DNA of 64,000 nt from Ruegeria sp. HKCCSA071 (GCF_017872555.1 NZ_JAEDOX010000001.1:1364001-1428000), one strand, 5' to 3'; positions 51,293-62,911 are shown, counted from the first letter of the stretch. The notes: generated by a model not told the origin, from the letters alone. A program made the numbers and translations.

Positions 51293-52564
51293 ATGACCAA
51301 GTTGTTTGCAACAGCCAGCGCTTTGACATTTGCGACAGCCACTTTTGCTTTTGCCGGTGATGTGCCGACAAAAGCGGATATTCTGGAAACCTATGCCGAT
51401 ATTGCCGAAGCCAAGTATGACGACAGCCTGACTGCGGCAAAGGTTTTGCGGGACGCAGTCGGTGTGCTGATTGCCGAACCCTCGGACGCGACCCTGACTG
51501 CGGCACGGGCAGCATGGGTTGCAGCGCGTGTGCCTTATCAACAGACCGAAGTTTATCGTTTTGGCAACGCAATCGTTGATGACTGGGAAGGCAAAGTAAA
51601 CGGTTGGCCACTGGATGAAGGTCTGATTGATTATGTCGACGCGGCCTATGGTGGCGCGACGGATGAGAACGAGTTTGCGGTTCTGAATGTCATCGCCAAC
51701 CCCAGCTTCGAACTGTCGGGCGAAACCATTGACGCCAGCGAGATTACTCCGGAACTGCTGAGCGAAACCCTGCACGAGGCTGATGGTATCGAAGCCAATG
51801 TCGCGACCGGCTACCACGCTATCGAGTTCCTGCTGTGGGGTCAGGACATGAACGGCCACGGGGCCGGTGCAGGCAACCGTCCAGCCACTGATTATGCGAA
51901 CGGCGATACCTGCACTGGTGGCAATTGCGACCGTCGTGCCCAGTATCTGAGCGCCGCAACCGACCTGCTGGTCAGCGATCTGACCTGGATGGCCGATCAG
52001 TGGAAACAAGGCGGCGCGGCGCGCACGGCGCTGATGGAAAATGAAACGGCGGGTGTCAGTGCGATCCTGACCGGTATGGGTTCACTGTCTTACGGTGAAC
52101 AAGCGGGTGAGCGGATGCGTCTGGGCCTGATGCTGAACGACCCGGAAGAAGAACACGATTGCTTTTCGGACAACACCCACAACAGCCATTACTACGATGG
52201 ACTGGGCGTTCTGAACGTCTATCTGGGCAGCTATACCCGCATCGATGGCACACCTGTATCAGGCGCATCGCTGGCCGATCTGGTAATCGCAACTGATCCG
52301 GCACTGGACGCCGAGATGAAGGCGAAACTGGCCGTCACGATGCAAGCCCTTGGCAGGATCAAATCGACCGCGGAAGCAGGGTTTGCCTATGACCAAATGC
52401 TGGAGCGCGGCAACGAAGGCGGTGAAACCCTAATCATGGCCGGCGTCAACGGCCTGATCGACCAGACCAAAACAATCGAGCGCATCGTGACCGCACTGGA
52501 ACTGGACCAGATTGAATTTGAAGGATCAGACAGTCTGGATAACCCCGACGCGGTATTCCACTAA
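51293..52564 (+). CDS. imelysin-family iron-regulated periplasmic protein
   Basis: A 423-residue protein with signal peptide (MTKLFATASALTFATATFAFA) and the imelysin (M75-like, IrpA/EfeO-M75) fold. The diagnostic GxHxxE motif is intact in TGYHAIEFLLWGQD. Other family features: ARVPYQQTEVYRFGN, VNGWPLDEGLIDYV, and YDGLGVLNVYLGSY with SLADLV. It probably binds iron or a related metal in the periplasm during uptake. It leads an operon with Bfd, bacterioferritin, a di-heme protein, a second imelysin and DUF1513. Confidence 0.9.
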   Translation: MTKLFATASALTFATATFAFAGDVPTKADILETYADIAEAKYDDSLTAAKVLRDAVGVLIAEPSDATLTAARAAWVAARVPYQQTEVYRFGNAIVDDWEGKVNGWPLDEGLIDYVDAAYGGATDENEFAVLNVIANPSFELSGETIDASEITPELLSETLHEADGIEANVATGYHAIEFLLWGQDMNGHGAGAGNRPATDYANGDTCTGGNCDRRAQYLSAATDLLVSDLTWMADQWKQGGAARTALMENETAGVSAILTGMGSLSYGEQAGERMRLGLMLNDPEEEHDCFSDNTHNSHYYDGLGVLNVYLGSYTRIDGTPVSGASLADLVIATDPALDAEMKAKLAVTMQALGRIKSTAEAGFAYDQMLERGNEGGETLIMAGVNGLIDQTKTIERIVTALELDQIEFEGSDSLDNPDAVFH

Positions 52565-52657
52565 ACAAGAACGCGTACCGGGGGCTTGCCTGCGTCCGGT
52601 ACACTCAGCACGCTGACCCGCCAGCCCTCTGAACCGCACAAACCCAAGTCAACAACC

Positions 52658-52951
52658 ATGATTGTCTGCCACTGCACCAATATCTCGGACCACGACATCC
52701 GCGCAGCCATCGACTGGATGCGAAAAGCCGACCCCCGAACCATCATCACTCCCGGCAAGGTTTACCGTGCTCTTGGAAAATCAGCGGATTGCGGCGGATG
52801 CATGCCTCTGTTTCTGGACATGATGCGGTCAAGCGATAATCTCGAAGTACCCATGCAACTCCGCGCTCTGCGCGCGGCAGTATCACAGGAGAGTGCAGAT
52901 GAAGGGCGATCCAAAAGTCATCGAATATCTCAACAAATCTCTGCGGCATGA
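52658..52951 (+). CDS. bfd: bacterioferritin-associated ferredoxin, extended C-terminus
   Basis: A 97-residue [2Fe-2S] protein. Cluster ligands are Cys4 and Cys6 (VCHC) and Cys45 and Cys48 (DCGGC), the BFD spacing. It reduces ferric iron in bacterioferritin to release it. The usual length is about 65-75 residues; the extra C-terminal ~20 residues are encoded in the 53-base overlap with the bacterioferritin gene and are Ser/Arg-rich. No good Shine-Dalgarno, so translation may depend on the upstream gene. Confidence 0.9.
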   Translation: MIVCHCTNISDHDIRAAIDWMRKADPRTIITPGKVYRALGKSADCGGCMPLFLDMMRSSDNLEVPMQLRALRAAVSQESADEGRSKSHRISQQISAA

Positions 52952-53384
52952 ACTGACTGCTGTCAGCCAATACTGGCTGCATTACCGGTTGCAGGAAGAC
53001 TGGGGGCTTGGCCACATGGCCAAGAAAAGCCGCGAGGAAAGCATCGAAGAGATGGGCCACGCGGACAAGCTGATCGAACGGATCATCTTTCTGGAAGGCC
53101 ACCCCAACCTTCAGAAGCTTGACCCGCTTCGGATCGGTCAAACACCAAAGGAAACGCTGGAATGCGACCTTGCGGCCGAGATGGATGCACGGGCCCTGTA
53201 CAAGGAAGCGCGCGAATACTGTCGGGATGCCGGCGACTATGTCTCGATGTCGCTGTTCGAAACGTTGATGTCCGATGAAGAGGGCCATATCGACTTTCTC
53301 GAAACGCAGCTCGACCTCTATGAAAGGATCGGCGAAGCCAATTATGCGCAACTCAACGCATCGAAAATGGACGAAGGCGAGTAG
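52899..53384 (+). CDS. bfr: bacterioferritin
   Basis: A 161-residue heme-containing iron-storage protein forming a 24-subunit shell. Ferroxidase ligands are all present at canonical numbers: Glu18, Glu51, His54, Glu94, Glu127, His130, with Tyr25; the heme-binding Met52 is present. The ATG at 52899 has AGGAG seven bases upstream, inside bfd. It overlaps bfd by 53 bases and the next gene by 41 bases, unusually long overlaps for this genome style. Confidence 0.95.
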   Translation: MKGDPKVIEYLNKSLRHELTAVSQYWLHYRLQEDWGLGHMAKKSREESIEEMGHADKLIERIIFLEGHPNLQKLDPLRIGQTPKETLECDLAAEMDARALYKEAREYCRDAGDYVSMSLFETLMSDEEGHIDFLETQLDLYERIGEANYAQLNASKMDEGE

Positions 53385-54891
53385 CCTTGTCGCCCTGTCG
53401 GCGGTGGCCTTCGCGGCCACCCCTTCCCTGTCAGCCGAACTGCAGGATCTGCATCTGAACGTCACCCCCCGCACTGACGATGAACGCGCCCGGATTGCCG
53501 TTGTCACAGCACCCCCTCAGGATTTCAGCGCACCGCAGCAGTTTGAAGAACTGCCCGCCGGGGCCGCGACTGTTCGGGTCCGTACGGACGCGGATGCGTT
53601 CTCGCAACCGTCAGACAACCTGAGCTTTGAACAGGAGCTGAATTTCAAAGTCGGAAACGGACTGTTCAAGAAGGTCTGGGTTTCGTCGCCCTCATCGACA
53701 CTCGCCTCTGACGGGTTGGGGCCGCTCTATAACGCGCGGTCGTGCCAGCGCTGCCACATCAAGGATGGACGCGGACACACTCCAAACGGGCCCGATGACA
53801 ATGCAGTTTCGATGTTTCTGCGGGTCTCGATCCCAGGCACGTCGGAAGATGTTTATGCAGCGATCGAAGATTACATCGCCACTCTGCCCGAGCCCACCTA
53901 TGGTGGACAGATGCAGGATTTCGCACTGGCAGGTCATCCAGCGGAATACCGGCTGGACATCTCGTACGAAGAAATCCCGGTAGAGCTTTCTGACGGTGAA
54001 ACCGCCTCACTACGCCGCCCGACTTATCAGGCAGCCGATCTGGGTTATGGCCCGCTGCACCCGGACGCGATGCTAAGCCCACGGGTCGCGCCGCAGATGA
54101 TCGGGCTTGGCCTGTTGGAAGCGATCCCGGTCGAAGACCTGCTTGCCAAGGCCGACCCGGACGATTTGGATGGGGACGGCATATCGGGCCGCCCGAATAT
54201 CGTCTGGTCGGTCGAGTTTGACGCCCCGATGATGGGCCGGTTCGGTCACAAGGCGGGGATGCCGACAGTTATGGAACAATCGGCTGCTGCTTTTGCCGGG
54301 GATATCGGCATATCGAACCCGCTCTACCCTGCTCCGCACGGGGATTGCACCAATGTGCAGGTGAACTGCATCAAAGCCCCGCACGGCGACAATGATGAGC
54401 GCGGCTTTGAGATCGATCATCAGGGTATGGACCTGGTCGCATTCTACAGCCGCAATCTGGGGGTGCCGGGTCGCCGCGACGTGGATAACCCCAAGGTGTT
54501 GCGCGGGAAAGAGGTATTTCATGCGACCGGCTGCGCGTCATGCCACACACCGTCACATGTCACTCATCGGATGGAAGATCGGCCCGAGCACAGTTTTCAG
54601 CTGATTTGGCCCTACACCGACCTGTTGCTGCATGACCTGGGCGAAGGTCTGGCCGACAACCGCCCCGAGGCCCGAGCGACAGGTCGGGAATGGCGAACAC
54701 CGCCTTTGTGGGGCATTGGCCTGACGAAACGCGTCTCGGGCCACACAGAATTTCTGCATGACGGGCGGGCGCGCACCTTGCTTGAAGCAATCCTGTGGCA
54801 TGGCGGTGAAGCGCAGGCTACCCGCGACACCGTTGTCTCGATGCCCAAGGCAGACCGTGACGCCCTGATCCAATTTCTGGAGAGCCTCTGA
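53344..54891 (+). CDS. di-heme cytochrome c-type oxidoreductase (DUF1111)
   Basis: About 515 residues. A signal peptide ([25 protein letters not shown]) leads to a periplasmic protein with two heme-c motifs, CQRCH near residue 140 and CASCH near residue 400. It also has the DUF1111 features [44 protein letters not shown] and [19 protein letters not shown]. Members are called di-heme peroxidase-like or thiol oxidoreductases and accompany imelysin genes in iron loci. The ATG at 53344 lies inside bfr; no later ATG keeps the signal peptide intact. Confidence 0.85.
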   Translation: MRNSTHRKWTKASSLVALSAVAFAATPSLSAELQDLHLNVTPRTDDERARIAVVTAPPQDFSAPQQFEELPAGAATVRVRTDADAFSQPSDNLSFEQELNFKVGNGLFKKVWVSSPSSTLASDGLGPLYNARSCQRCHIKDGRGHTPNGPDDNAVSMFLRVSIPGTSEDVYAAIEDYIATLPEPTYGGQMQDFALAGHPAEYRLDISYEEIPVELSDGETASLRRPTYQAADLGYGPLHPDAMLSPRVAPQMIGLGLLEAIPVEDLLAKADPDDLDGDGISGRPNIVWSVEFDAPMMGRFGHKAGMPTVMEQSAAAFAGDIGISNPLYPAPHGDCTNVQVNCIKAPHGDNDERGFEIDHQGMDLVAFYSRNLGVPGRRDVDNPKVLRGKEVFHATGCASCHTPSHVTHRMEDRPEHSFQLIWPYTDLLLHDLGEGLADNRPEARATGREWRTPPLWGIGLTKRVSGHTEFLHDGRARTLLEAILWHGGEAQATRDTVVSMPKADRDALIQFLESL

Positions 54892-54894
54892 CCC

Positions 54895-55905
54895 ATGCGA
54901 GTTTTTACCCTTGTTGCAGCGTTGATCATGCCACTTGCCGCGCAGGCACAGGATCGCGCGCCGATCCTGATGGATGTGACTGAAACCCATATCCTGCCCC
55001 GGTTCGACACGCTCCCGGAAACGACGGGCGCGCTGGTCAGTGCATCCCTGGTTGAGTGCGATCCGACCTCACCGGCGCTGCGCGCGGCCTACGATGCGGC
55101 TTTCGATAGCTGGATATCCGCCAGCCACCTGCGGTTTGGTCCGACCGAGATCGATGACCGCGCTTTCGCCATGGCTTTTTGGCCCGACACGAAAGGGTTC
55201 ACATCCAAAGCGCTATCCCAGCATATCGAGGCTCAGGATGATGCCGTGCAAAGCCCGGAGGCCTATGCCGAAACGTCCATAGCAGGGCGCGGGTTCTTTG
55301 CTCTCGAACGGATGTTGTTCGATCCTAATTACGCGGAACAGGGCAATGCCGAATATCGCTGCGCGCTGATCAGGGCGATCACGGCGGATATCGATGCCAA
55401 TGCCCGCGCGATGGCGCAGGACTGGCACAGCTATGCCCCAAGCCTTACCCTACCCGGAGAGAACAGCCGCTACCGGACGCAGGACGAAGCGATGCAGGAG
55501 TTGTTCAAGGCCCTGTCAACCGGTCTTGAGTTCACGGCGGACACTCGGCTGGGTCGCCCCATGGGGACATTCGACCGCCCCCGTCCGAACCGGGCCGAAG
55601 CGTGGCGGTCCGGGCGGTCTTTGCGCCATGTGGAACTTTCGCTGATATCCTCGCGGGATTTAGCCGCACGGCTGTCTTTTGATCACGCCGAAATCGCGTC
55701 GGAACTGGATGCAGCGTTTGCACGTGCCATCCAAAACGCTCAATCCATTGACGATCCCTCGCTGGCCGGGGTTTCAGATCCCCAGGCCCGGTTCCGGATC
55801 GAGGCCCTTCAACAGTCGATCCACGATATCCGCACCATCGCCGTGACCAAGCTGGGTCCGACATTGGGGATCAGCGCAGGATTCAACGCGCTGGACGGAG
55901 ATTAA
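54895..55905 (+). CDS. second imelysin-family protein, degenerate GxHxxE
   Basis: A 336-residue exported protein (signal MRVFTLVAALIMPLAAQA). The fold resembles imelysin: FDSWISASHLRFGP, AMAFWPDTKGF, and AGRGFFALERMLFD in the place of GxHxxE. The conserved His is replaced by Phe (GFFALE), so metal binding at that site is doubtful. It starts three bases after the di-heme gene stop and ends three bases before the DUF1513 gene, so the operon is tight. This second, shorter imelysin is a known companion of DUF1111 and DUF1513. Confidence 0.82.
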   Translation: MRVFTLVAALIMPLAAQAQDRAPILMDVTETHILPRFDTLPETTGALVSASLVECDPTSPALRAAYDAAFDSWISASHLRFGPTEIDDRAFAMAFWPDTKGFTSKALSQHIEAQDDAVQSPEAYAETSIAGRGFFALERMLFDPNYAEQGNAEYRCALIRAITADIDANARAMAQDWHSYAPSLTLPGENSRYRTQDEAMQELFKALSTGLEFTADTRLGRPMGTFDRPRPNRAEAWRSGRSLRHVELSLISSRDLAARLSFDHAEIASELDAAFARAIQNAQSIDDPSLAGVSDPQARFRIEALQQSIHDIRTIAVTKLGPTLGISAGFNALDGD

Positions 55906-55908
55906 CCC

Positions 55909-56994
55909 ATGACGTCACGCCGCCATTTTCTTGCCGGTCTTGCCGCAGCCGCGATTTCCCCGGTCCGCGGGTGGGCCTCGGTAGGAGCGCCCGATTTTCT
56001 GGCCGCGGGGCTGTTCCCCGACGGGTCCTTTCGACTTGCCGGTTTAAGCACGTCGGGCAAGCTCGTGTTCTCCGTGCCTCTACCCGGACGCGGACATGCG
56101 GCCGCTGCCCACCCGCACAAGGCCTTAGCGGTCGCGTTTGCCAGGCGTCCGGGCACTTTTGCCATCGTCGTCGATTGCGCAACCGGCGCGCAGATTGCGC
56201 AGCTAAAGGCCCCTGAAAGCCGCCACTTCTATGGCCACGGCACATTCTCGGCGGATGGCGCGTACTTTCTTGCCACCGAAAACGACTACGAAGCCGGGAC
56301 AGGTATTATAAGTGTCTGGGACGCTGAAAGCTTTGCGCGTCTGGGTGAGTTTTCATCTGGCGGAATAGGCCCACATGACATGCGCCTGATGCCCGATGAG
56401 GAAACGCTGGTGATTGCCAATGGCGGGATCGAAACCCACCCCGAAACTGGGCGCACAAAGCTGAACCTGCCGACGATGGCACCCAACCTGAGCTATCTCA
56501 CCCTGTCGGGCAGTATCCAAGAGCAGGTGTCGTTACCTCACGAGCTTCACAAGAACTCGATCCGCCATCTGGCCGTGCGGCGTGACGGTCTGGTTGGTTT
56601 TGCCATGCAATGGCAGGGCAGCAAGTCCGAACATCCGCCCCTGCTGGGCCTGCATCGTCATGGTGAAGCCCCGCGCCTGCTTGCGGCACCGGATCACGAA
56701 CAAAGCATGTTGCAGGGATACGCTGGCAGCATCGCGTTTTCAGCCGACGCCGAGAAGATCGCAATAACCTGTCCGCGCGGCAATGCGCTGCACCAGTTTG
56801 ACACAACCAGCGGCACATTCACCGGCGCCTTCACGGTTGAAGATGTCTGCGGGCTTGGAGCCGGAGCGGCCGGGTTGGTCTTTACCACAGGAACAGGCGC
56901 TTTCGGGACATTGACGGGCGCGCGCCCAGTTGTTCGAACCCGCGAAGAATGCCAATGGGACAATCATCTGATCCCGATCTACGCGTCCGCGTAA
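55909..56994 (+). CDS. DUF1513 beta-propeller protein
   Basis: A 361-residue exported protein with a Tat-type signal (TSRRHFLAGLAAAAISP). The body reads as a WD40/YVTN-like propeller: GHAAAAHPHKALAVAFARRPGTFAIVVD, HFYGHGTFSADGAYFLATENDYEAGTG, GPHDMRLMPDEETLVIANGGIETHPETGR. This is the DUF1513 family, almost always beside imelysin and DUF1111 genes. Role in metal uptake presumed but unproven. Last gene of the iron operon. Confidence 0.87.
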   Translation: MTSRRHFLAGLAAAAISPVRGWASVGAPDFLAAGLFPDGSFRLAGLSTSGKLVFSVPLPGRGHAAAAHPHKALAVAFARRPGTFAIVVDCATGAQIAQLKAPESRHFYGHGTFSADGAYFLATENDYEAGTGIISVWDAESFARLGEFSSGGIGPHDMRLMPDEETLVIANGGIETHPETGRTKLNLPTMAPNLSYLTLSGSIQEQVSLPHELHKNSIRHLAVRRDGLVGFAMQWQGSKSEHPPLLGLHRHGEAPRLLAAPDHEQSMLQGYAGSIAFSADAEKIAITCPRGNALHQFDTTSGTFTGAFTVEDVCGLGAGAAGLVFTTGTGAFGTLTGARPVVRTREECQWDNHLIPIYASA

Positions 56995-57094
56995 AATTCG
57001 GAATCCCCAATCAGATAGTTTACACTTGGAAGAATCAAACTGCTGCCGTATTGGCGGGCGCGAAACTGGCACCCTATGTTAAGGACTGACTTGA

Positions 57095-58984
<1,890 letters not shown>

Positions 58985-59006
58985 CCCCTGAGAGGAGATC
59001 ACCCCC

Positions 59007-60230
59007 ATGGGAACTTTGAGTGGCAAAACACTGGTTGTCGGCGCGGGCGGCGTATCCCACGCTGCCGTGCACAAGATGGCGATGAATTCGGATATCTTCA
59101 CCGAAATCACGCTGGCCAGCCGCACGAAATCTAAATGCGACGCCATCGCCAGATCGGTGAAAGACCGTGTGGGCGTTGATATCGCGACCGCCGAGCTGGA
59201 CGCCTACAAGGTCGAAGACACAGTAAAGCTGATCAAGGAAACCGGTGCTGAAATCCTCGTAAACCTCGCCCTGCCCTATCAGGATCTGGTGCTGATGGAC
59301 GCATGCCTTGAGGCGGGCATTCATTACCTTGACACCGCGAACTATGAGCCCGAGGACGAGGCGAAGTTCGAATACCACTGGCAGTGGGCCTACAAGGAGC
59401 GGTTCAAGGCGGCCGGCCTGACCGCCATCCTTGGTTCGGGCTTCGATCCCGGTGCTACATCGGTCTTTGCCAAATGGTTGAAAAAGCACAAGCTGGACAC
59501 CATCCGCCAGATCGACGTGCTTGATGCCAATGGTGGTTCGAACGATCAGGAATTTGCCACCAACTTCAACCCCGAAATCAACCTGCGCGAAGTGCTGGCC
59601 GAAGTGCGCCACTGGGAAGGTGGCGAATGGAAGCACTCTCCCGCCATGACCCACAAGGTCGAATTCGACTTCCCCGCCATCGGCCCCAAGAACATGTACC
59701 TGATGTATCACGAGGAACTGGAGTCTCTCAGCACTCACTTCCCCGAGATCGAGCGCGCCCGCTTCTGGATGACCTTCGGTGACGCCTACATCACCCACGC
59801 CAAGGTTCTGGAAAATGTCGGCATGACCCGCATCGACCCGGTGATGCATGACGGCAAGGAAATCATCCCGATCCAGTTCCTGAAAACCCTCCTGCCCGAT
59901 CCCGGTGATCTGGGCGCGGAAACCAAGGGTAAGGCCTGCATCGGCGATATCGCCACAGGTCAGGCCAAGGATGGCTCGGGCGAAAAGACCTATTACATCT
60001 ACAATATCTGCGATCATCAGGAGTGCTACGCGGAAGTCGGCAGCCAGGCTGTCAGCTACACCACCGGTGTCCCCGCCATGATCGGCGCGGCGCAGGTGCT
60101 GAAAGGCAACTGGACCGAGCCCGGCGTTTGGAACATGGAACAACTCGACCCGGACGACTTCATGGCCATGCTGAACGAACATGGCCTGCCGTGGCAGGTC
60201 CATGAACTCGACGGCCCGGTCACCTTCTGA
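59007..60230 (+). CDS. carboxyspermidine (carboxynorspermidine) dehydrogenase
   Basis: A 407-residue saccharopine-dehydrogenase-family enzyme. N-terminal Rossmann motif TLVVGAGGVSHAAVHKMA, ASRTKSKCDAIARSV, LDTANYEP and GLTAILGSGFDPGATSVFAKWL. In the alternative polyamine route it condenses putrescine with aspartate semialdehyde to carboxyspermidine using NADPH. GAGAGGAG Shine-Dalgarno. It sits between arginine decarboxylase and the PLP decarboxylase, which strongly supports the assignment over lysine metabolism. Confidence 0.9.
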   Translation: MGTLSGKTLVVGAGGVSHAAVHKMAMNSDIFTEITLASRTKSKCDAIARSVKDRVGVDIATAELDAYKVEDTVKLIKETGAEILVNLALPYQDLVLMDACLEAGIHYLDTANYEPEDEAKFEYHWQWAYKERFKAAGLTAILGSGFDPGATSVFAKWLKKHKLDTIRQIDVLDANGGSNDQEFATNFNPEINLREVLAEVRHWEGGEWKHSPAMTHKVEFDFPAIGPKNMYLMYHEELESLSTHFPEIERARFWMTFGDAYITHAKVLENVGMTRIDPVMHDGKEIIPIQFLKTLLPDPGDLGAETKGKACIGDIATGQAKDGSGEKTYYIYNICDHQECYAEVGSQAVSYTTGVPAMIGAAQVLKGNWTEPGVWNMEQLDPDDFMAMLNEHGLPWQVHELDGPVTF

Positions 60231-60240
60231 TCCGCTTCAG

Positions 60241-60292
60241 CTTCATCTGGCCCTAAATATCCCGGGGGTCCGGGGGCAGCGCCCCCGGCCTC
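60241..60292. repeat. REP-like intergenic repeat, copy 2
   Basis: CTTCATCTGGCC and TAAATATCCCGGG, then a perfect 8-bp GC hairpin (CCGGGGGC 60270-60277, AGC loop, GCCCCCGG 60281-60288). It is the inverted copy of the element at 17881-17929. It separates the dehydrogenase and decarboxylase genes of the spermidine operon. Confidence 0.7.
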
Positions 60293-60315
60293 TCCACCAA
60301 ACGGAGACGCCGGTT

Positions 60316-61485
60316 ATGTCCGACATGATGACCACACAGGCCGGAGACGCCGGTGCCTTCCGCAATTTCAACCTCTCCCGTGTACCCAGCCCTTGCTTTG
60401 TGGTCGACGAAAAGGCGGTTGAACGGAACCTGAAAATCCTCGCTGATGTCGGGACCCGTTCCGGCGCGCATGTTCTCAGCGCGCTCAAGGCGTTTTCAAT
60501 GTTCTCACTGGCCCCACTGGTGCGCCAACACCTCGGCGGCACCTGCGCCTCAGGTATCTATGAAGCGCGGCTGGGACGCGAGGAATATGGCGGTGAGGTC
60601 GCAACCTTCTGCGCCGGGTACAAAGACGCGGATATCGACGAAATCCTGTCGCTGTCCGATCACGTCATCTTCAACTCCCCTGCCCAAAAGGACCGGTTTC
60701 TCGCCAAAGCCCAAGCCGCCGAAGTACAAGTTGGCCTGCGCATCAATCCGGAACATTCCGAAGGCGAGGTTCCGAAATACGATCCCTGCGCCCCGTGCTC
60801 GCGCCTTGGCACGCCGGTCAACCAACTGACCGCCGACACCTTGCGTGGCGTTGACGGGCTGCACATGCATACGCTTTGTGAACAAGGGTTCGAACCGCTG
60901 CAACGCACGTGGACCGCCATCGAACCGAAGATCAAACCCTACCTTGATCAACTCAAGTGGGTGAACTTTGGCGGTGGCCACCACATCACCCGCGACGATT
61001 ATGAACGCGACGGGCTGGTGGCCTTCCTCAAGGACATTCGCGAAACCTATGGCATTGAAGTTTACCTCGAACCCGGCGAAGCAGTGGCACTAGACGCAGG
61101 TATTCTGATCGGTGAAATCCTCGACCTGCCGACCAACGGCATGAACCTCGCGATCACTGATATCTCGGCCACATGTCACATGCCCGATGTGATTGAGGCC
61201 CCTTATCGCCCCGCCCTGATGGATGAGGCCGAAACAGGCCATACCTATCGCCTTGGCGGCCCGTCCTGTCTGGCGGGTGACATTATTGGCGACTACACCT
61301 GGGACAAGCCGCTGGAGATCGGACAGCGTTTTGCCTTCCTCGATCAGGCACATTACTCGATGGTCAAGACAAACACCTTCAATGGCGTCCCCCTGCCCAC
61401 AATCGCCCTGTGGAACAGCGAAACGGACGAGCTGAAGATCATCCGGCAGTTCGGATATGACGACTTCAAGGACAGACTCTCATGA
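60316..61485 (+). CDS. nspC: carboxyspermidine (carboxynorspermidine) decarboxylase
   Basis: A 389-residue fold-III PLP enzyme converting carboxyspermidine to spermidine. The PLP Lys is in SALKAFSMFSL near residue 48; LHMHTLCEQG, the VNFGGGHHITRDDY phosphate loop, and the catalytic Cys segment SATCHMPDVIEAPYRP are NspC hallmarks. The ATG at 60316 has GGAG nine bases upstream, after the repeat. Its stop overlaps the agmatinase start by four bases (ATGA). Confidence 0.92.
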   Translation: MSDMMTTQAGDAGAFRNFNLSRVPSPCFVVDEKAVERNLKILADVGTRSGAHVLSALKAFSMFSLAPLVRQHLGGTCASGIYEARLGREEYGGEVATFCAGYKDADIDEILSLSDHVIFNSPAQKDRFLAKAQAAEVQVGLRINPEHSEGEVPKYDPCAPCSRLGTPVNQLTADTLRGVDGLHMHTLCEQGFEPLQRTWTAIEPKIKPYLDQLKWVNFGGGHHITRDDYERDGLVAFLKDIRETYGIEVYLEPGEAVALDAGILIGEILDLPTNGMNLAITDISATCHMPDVIEAPYRPALMDEAETGHTYRLGGPSCLAGDIIGDYTWDKPLEIGQRFAFLDQAHYSMVKTNTFNGVPLPTIALWNSETDELKIIRQFGYDDFKDRLS

Positions 61486-62324
61486 GCATTTTTCTCGACA
61501 GCGAATTGACCGCATCCGAACGCACCGAAGATGCCCGCTTTCGCGTGATCCCGGTGCCTTTGGAGCGCACGGTCTCTTACGGGTCCGGCACGGCCAAAGG
61601 CCCCGAAGCAATTATCGAGGCCAGTAATGAACTGGAACGCATCACCGGTCACGCGGAGCCCTGTGTCGAAGGGATTTTCACCGAAGAACCGCTGAATTGT
61701 GACGGCCCGTTGCCCGAGGTAATGGAACGCCTCGCGCAACGCACCGAGGCTGCAATTCGGGCCGGAAAGGTGCCGGTCACTTTGGGCGGTGAGCATTCCC
61801 TCAGCTATGGCGCAGTGATAGGTGTAGCCCGTGCGCTAAACCAACCCATCGGCATCGTCCAGATCGACGCCCATGCCGACCTGCGCAACGCTTATCAGGG
61901 CGAAAAACACTCTCACGCTTCCGTGATGCACCTGCTTGCCGAAGAAGGCGTGCGGCTCGCACAGTTCGGTGTCCGCGCTTTTTCAACTGAAGAGGCCCAA
62001 AGCCGTCTGAGAAACCACGTCTTTCACGTGGATGCCGAGGAACTGGTGACAGGTAACATCCATTCGGTTGACCTGCCTGCTGACTTCCCAAAGCTGGTCT
62101 ATGTCAGTTTCGACGTTGATGGGCTGGATCCATCACTGATGCCCGCCACCGGAACACCGGTGCCCGGAGGGTTGGGCTATTATCAGGCACTGCGGCTGGT
62201 CGAACACGCGCTCAAGGGGCGCAGATGCGTGGGCTTCGACGTGGTCGAACTGGCCCCGGTCGGTAATGCCGCCTGGGATTTCACCACAGCTCAGATTGTC
62301 TATCGCCTGATGGCCGCCTGTTAA
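61482..62324 (+). CDS. speB: agmatinase
   Basis: A 280-residue ureohydrolase converting agmatine to putrescine and urea. Binuclear Mn ligands: GGEHSLSYG, QIDAHADLRNAY (DxHxD) and SFDVDGLDPSLMPATGTPVPGG (DxDxxDP). With the upstream arginine decarboxylase it supplies putrescine for the carboxyspermidine pair, completing spermidine synthesis from arginine. The stop codon overlaps the stop of the convergent HD-domain gene (TTAA). Confidence 0.93.
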   Translation: MSIFLDSELTASERTEDARFRVIPVPLERTVSYGSGTAKGPEAIIEASNELERITGHAEPCVEGIFTEEPLNCDGPLPEVMERLAQRTEAAIRAGKVPVTLGGEHSLSYGAVIGVARALNQPIGIVQIDAHADLRNAYQGEKHSHASVMHLLAEEGVRLAQFGVRAFSTEEAQSRLRNHVFHVDAEELVTGNIHSVDLPADFPKLVYVSFDVDGLDPSLMPATGTPVPGGLGYYQALRLVEHALKGRRCVGFDVVELAPVGNAAWDFTTAQIVYRLMAAC

Positions 62325-62911
62325 TCCTCGGCAGTTTCGTTCAGCTCCATATGGCCTTCGCCCTTGCTCAGGATGCGGCGCAGCATGGGTTCAAAAAACT
62401 CCAGCGGTTTCGTCGGGTAGTCTGGGTCAAACGCCTTCTGATCGTATTCATGGCAGAAATAGCGGCAGTCTTCCCAATGGGGGCTATCGCGATACTTGTC
62501 GCGCGCGTTGCGGTCGCCGCCAAGGTGGTGGTTGTAGTAGTAGCCCTGAAACACGCAATGGTGTTTGAGTATCCAATAGGTTTTCTCACTGACATAGGGC
62601 TTCATCATCGCCGCTGACAGCTCTCCATGGTTGTAGGGTGACAGAATATCGCCGGTATCGTGGATCAGAGCGGCGACCACCAATTCTTCATCCGCGCCAT
62701 CCTCATAAGCCCGGGTCGCGGCCTGAAGGCTATGCTGATACCGGTTGATGGGATAGGGTGTCCATTCCTCGTTCAGCGACCGAATAGCGTCGAGGATGCG
62801 ATCCGGCAAGGCAGCATTGTACGCCTCTTCATAATCCATAACGGCGTCCCAGTCGGCCTTGGTGGCATTCTCAAAACTGGTCCAGGTCGGTTTGTGGCGT
62901 TTGTCCAGCAT
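62321..62911 (-). CDS. HD-domain protein resembling PhnZ/TmpB-type diiron oxygenases
   Basis: A 196-residue protein. HD-type ligands: His60 (RYQHSLQAA), His84-Asp85 (ALIHDTGD), His95 (NHGELSAAM), His117 (ILKHHCVFQG) and a late Asp157 (CHEYDQKAFDPDYPTKPLEFF). The His60-to-HD spacing of 24 and the late EYDQKA(F)-PLE(F)FEP segment resemble mixed-valent diiron oxygenases of the PhnZ/TmpB/MIOX group rather than phosphohydrolases. PhnZ cleaves 2-amino-1-hydroxyethylphosphonate; no PhnY partner is present here. The ATG at 62911 is chosen as the longer frame has an AT-rich leader. Divergent from a LysR gene. Confidence 0.75.
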   Translation of the reverse strand: MLDKRHKPTWTSFENATKADWDAVMDYEEAYNAALPDRILDAIRSLNEEWTPYPINRYQHSLQAATRAYEDGADEELVVAALIHDTGDILSPYNHGELSAAMMKPYVSEKTYWILKHHCVFQGYYYNHHLGGDRNARDKYRDSPHWEDCRYFCHEYDQKAFDPDYPTKPLEFFEPMLRRILSKGEGHMELNETAED

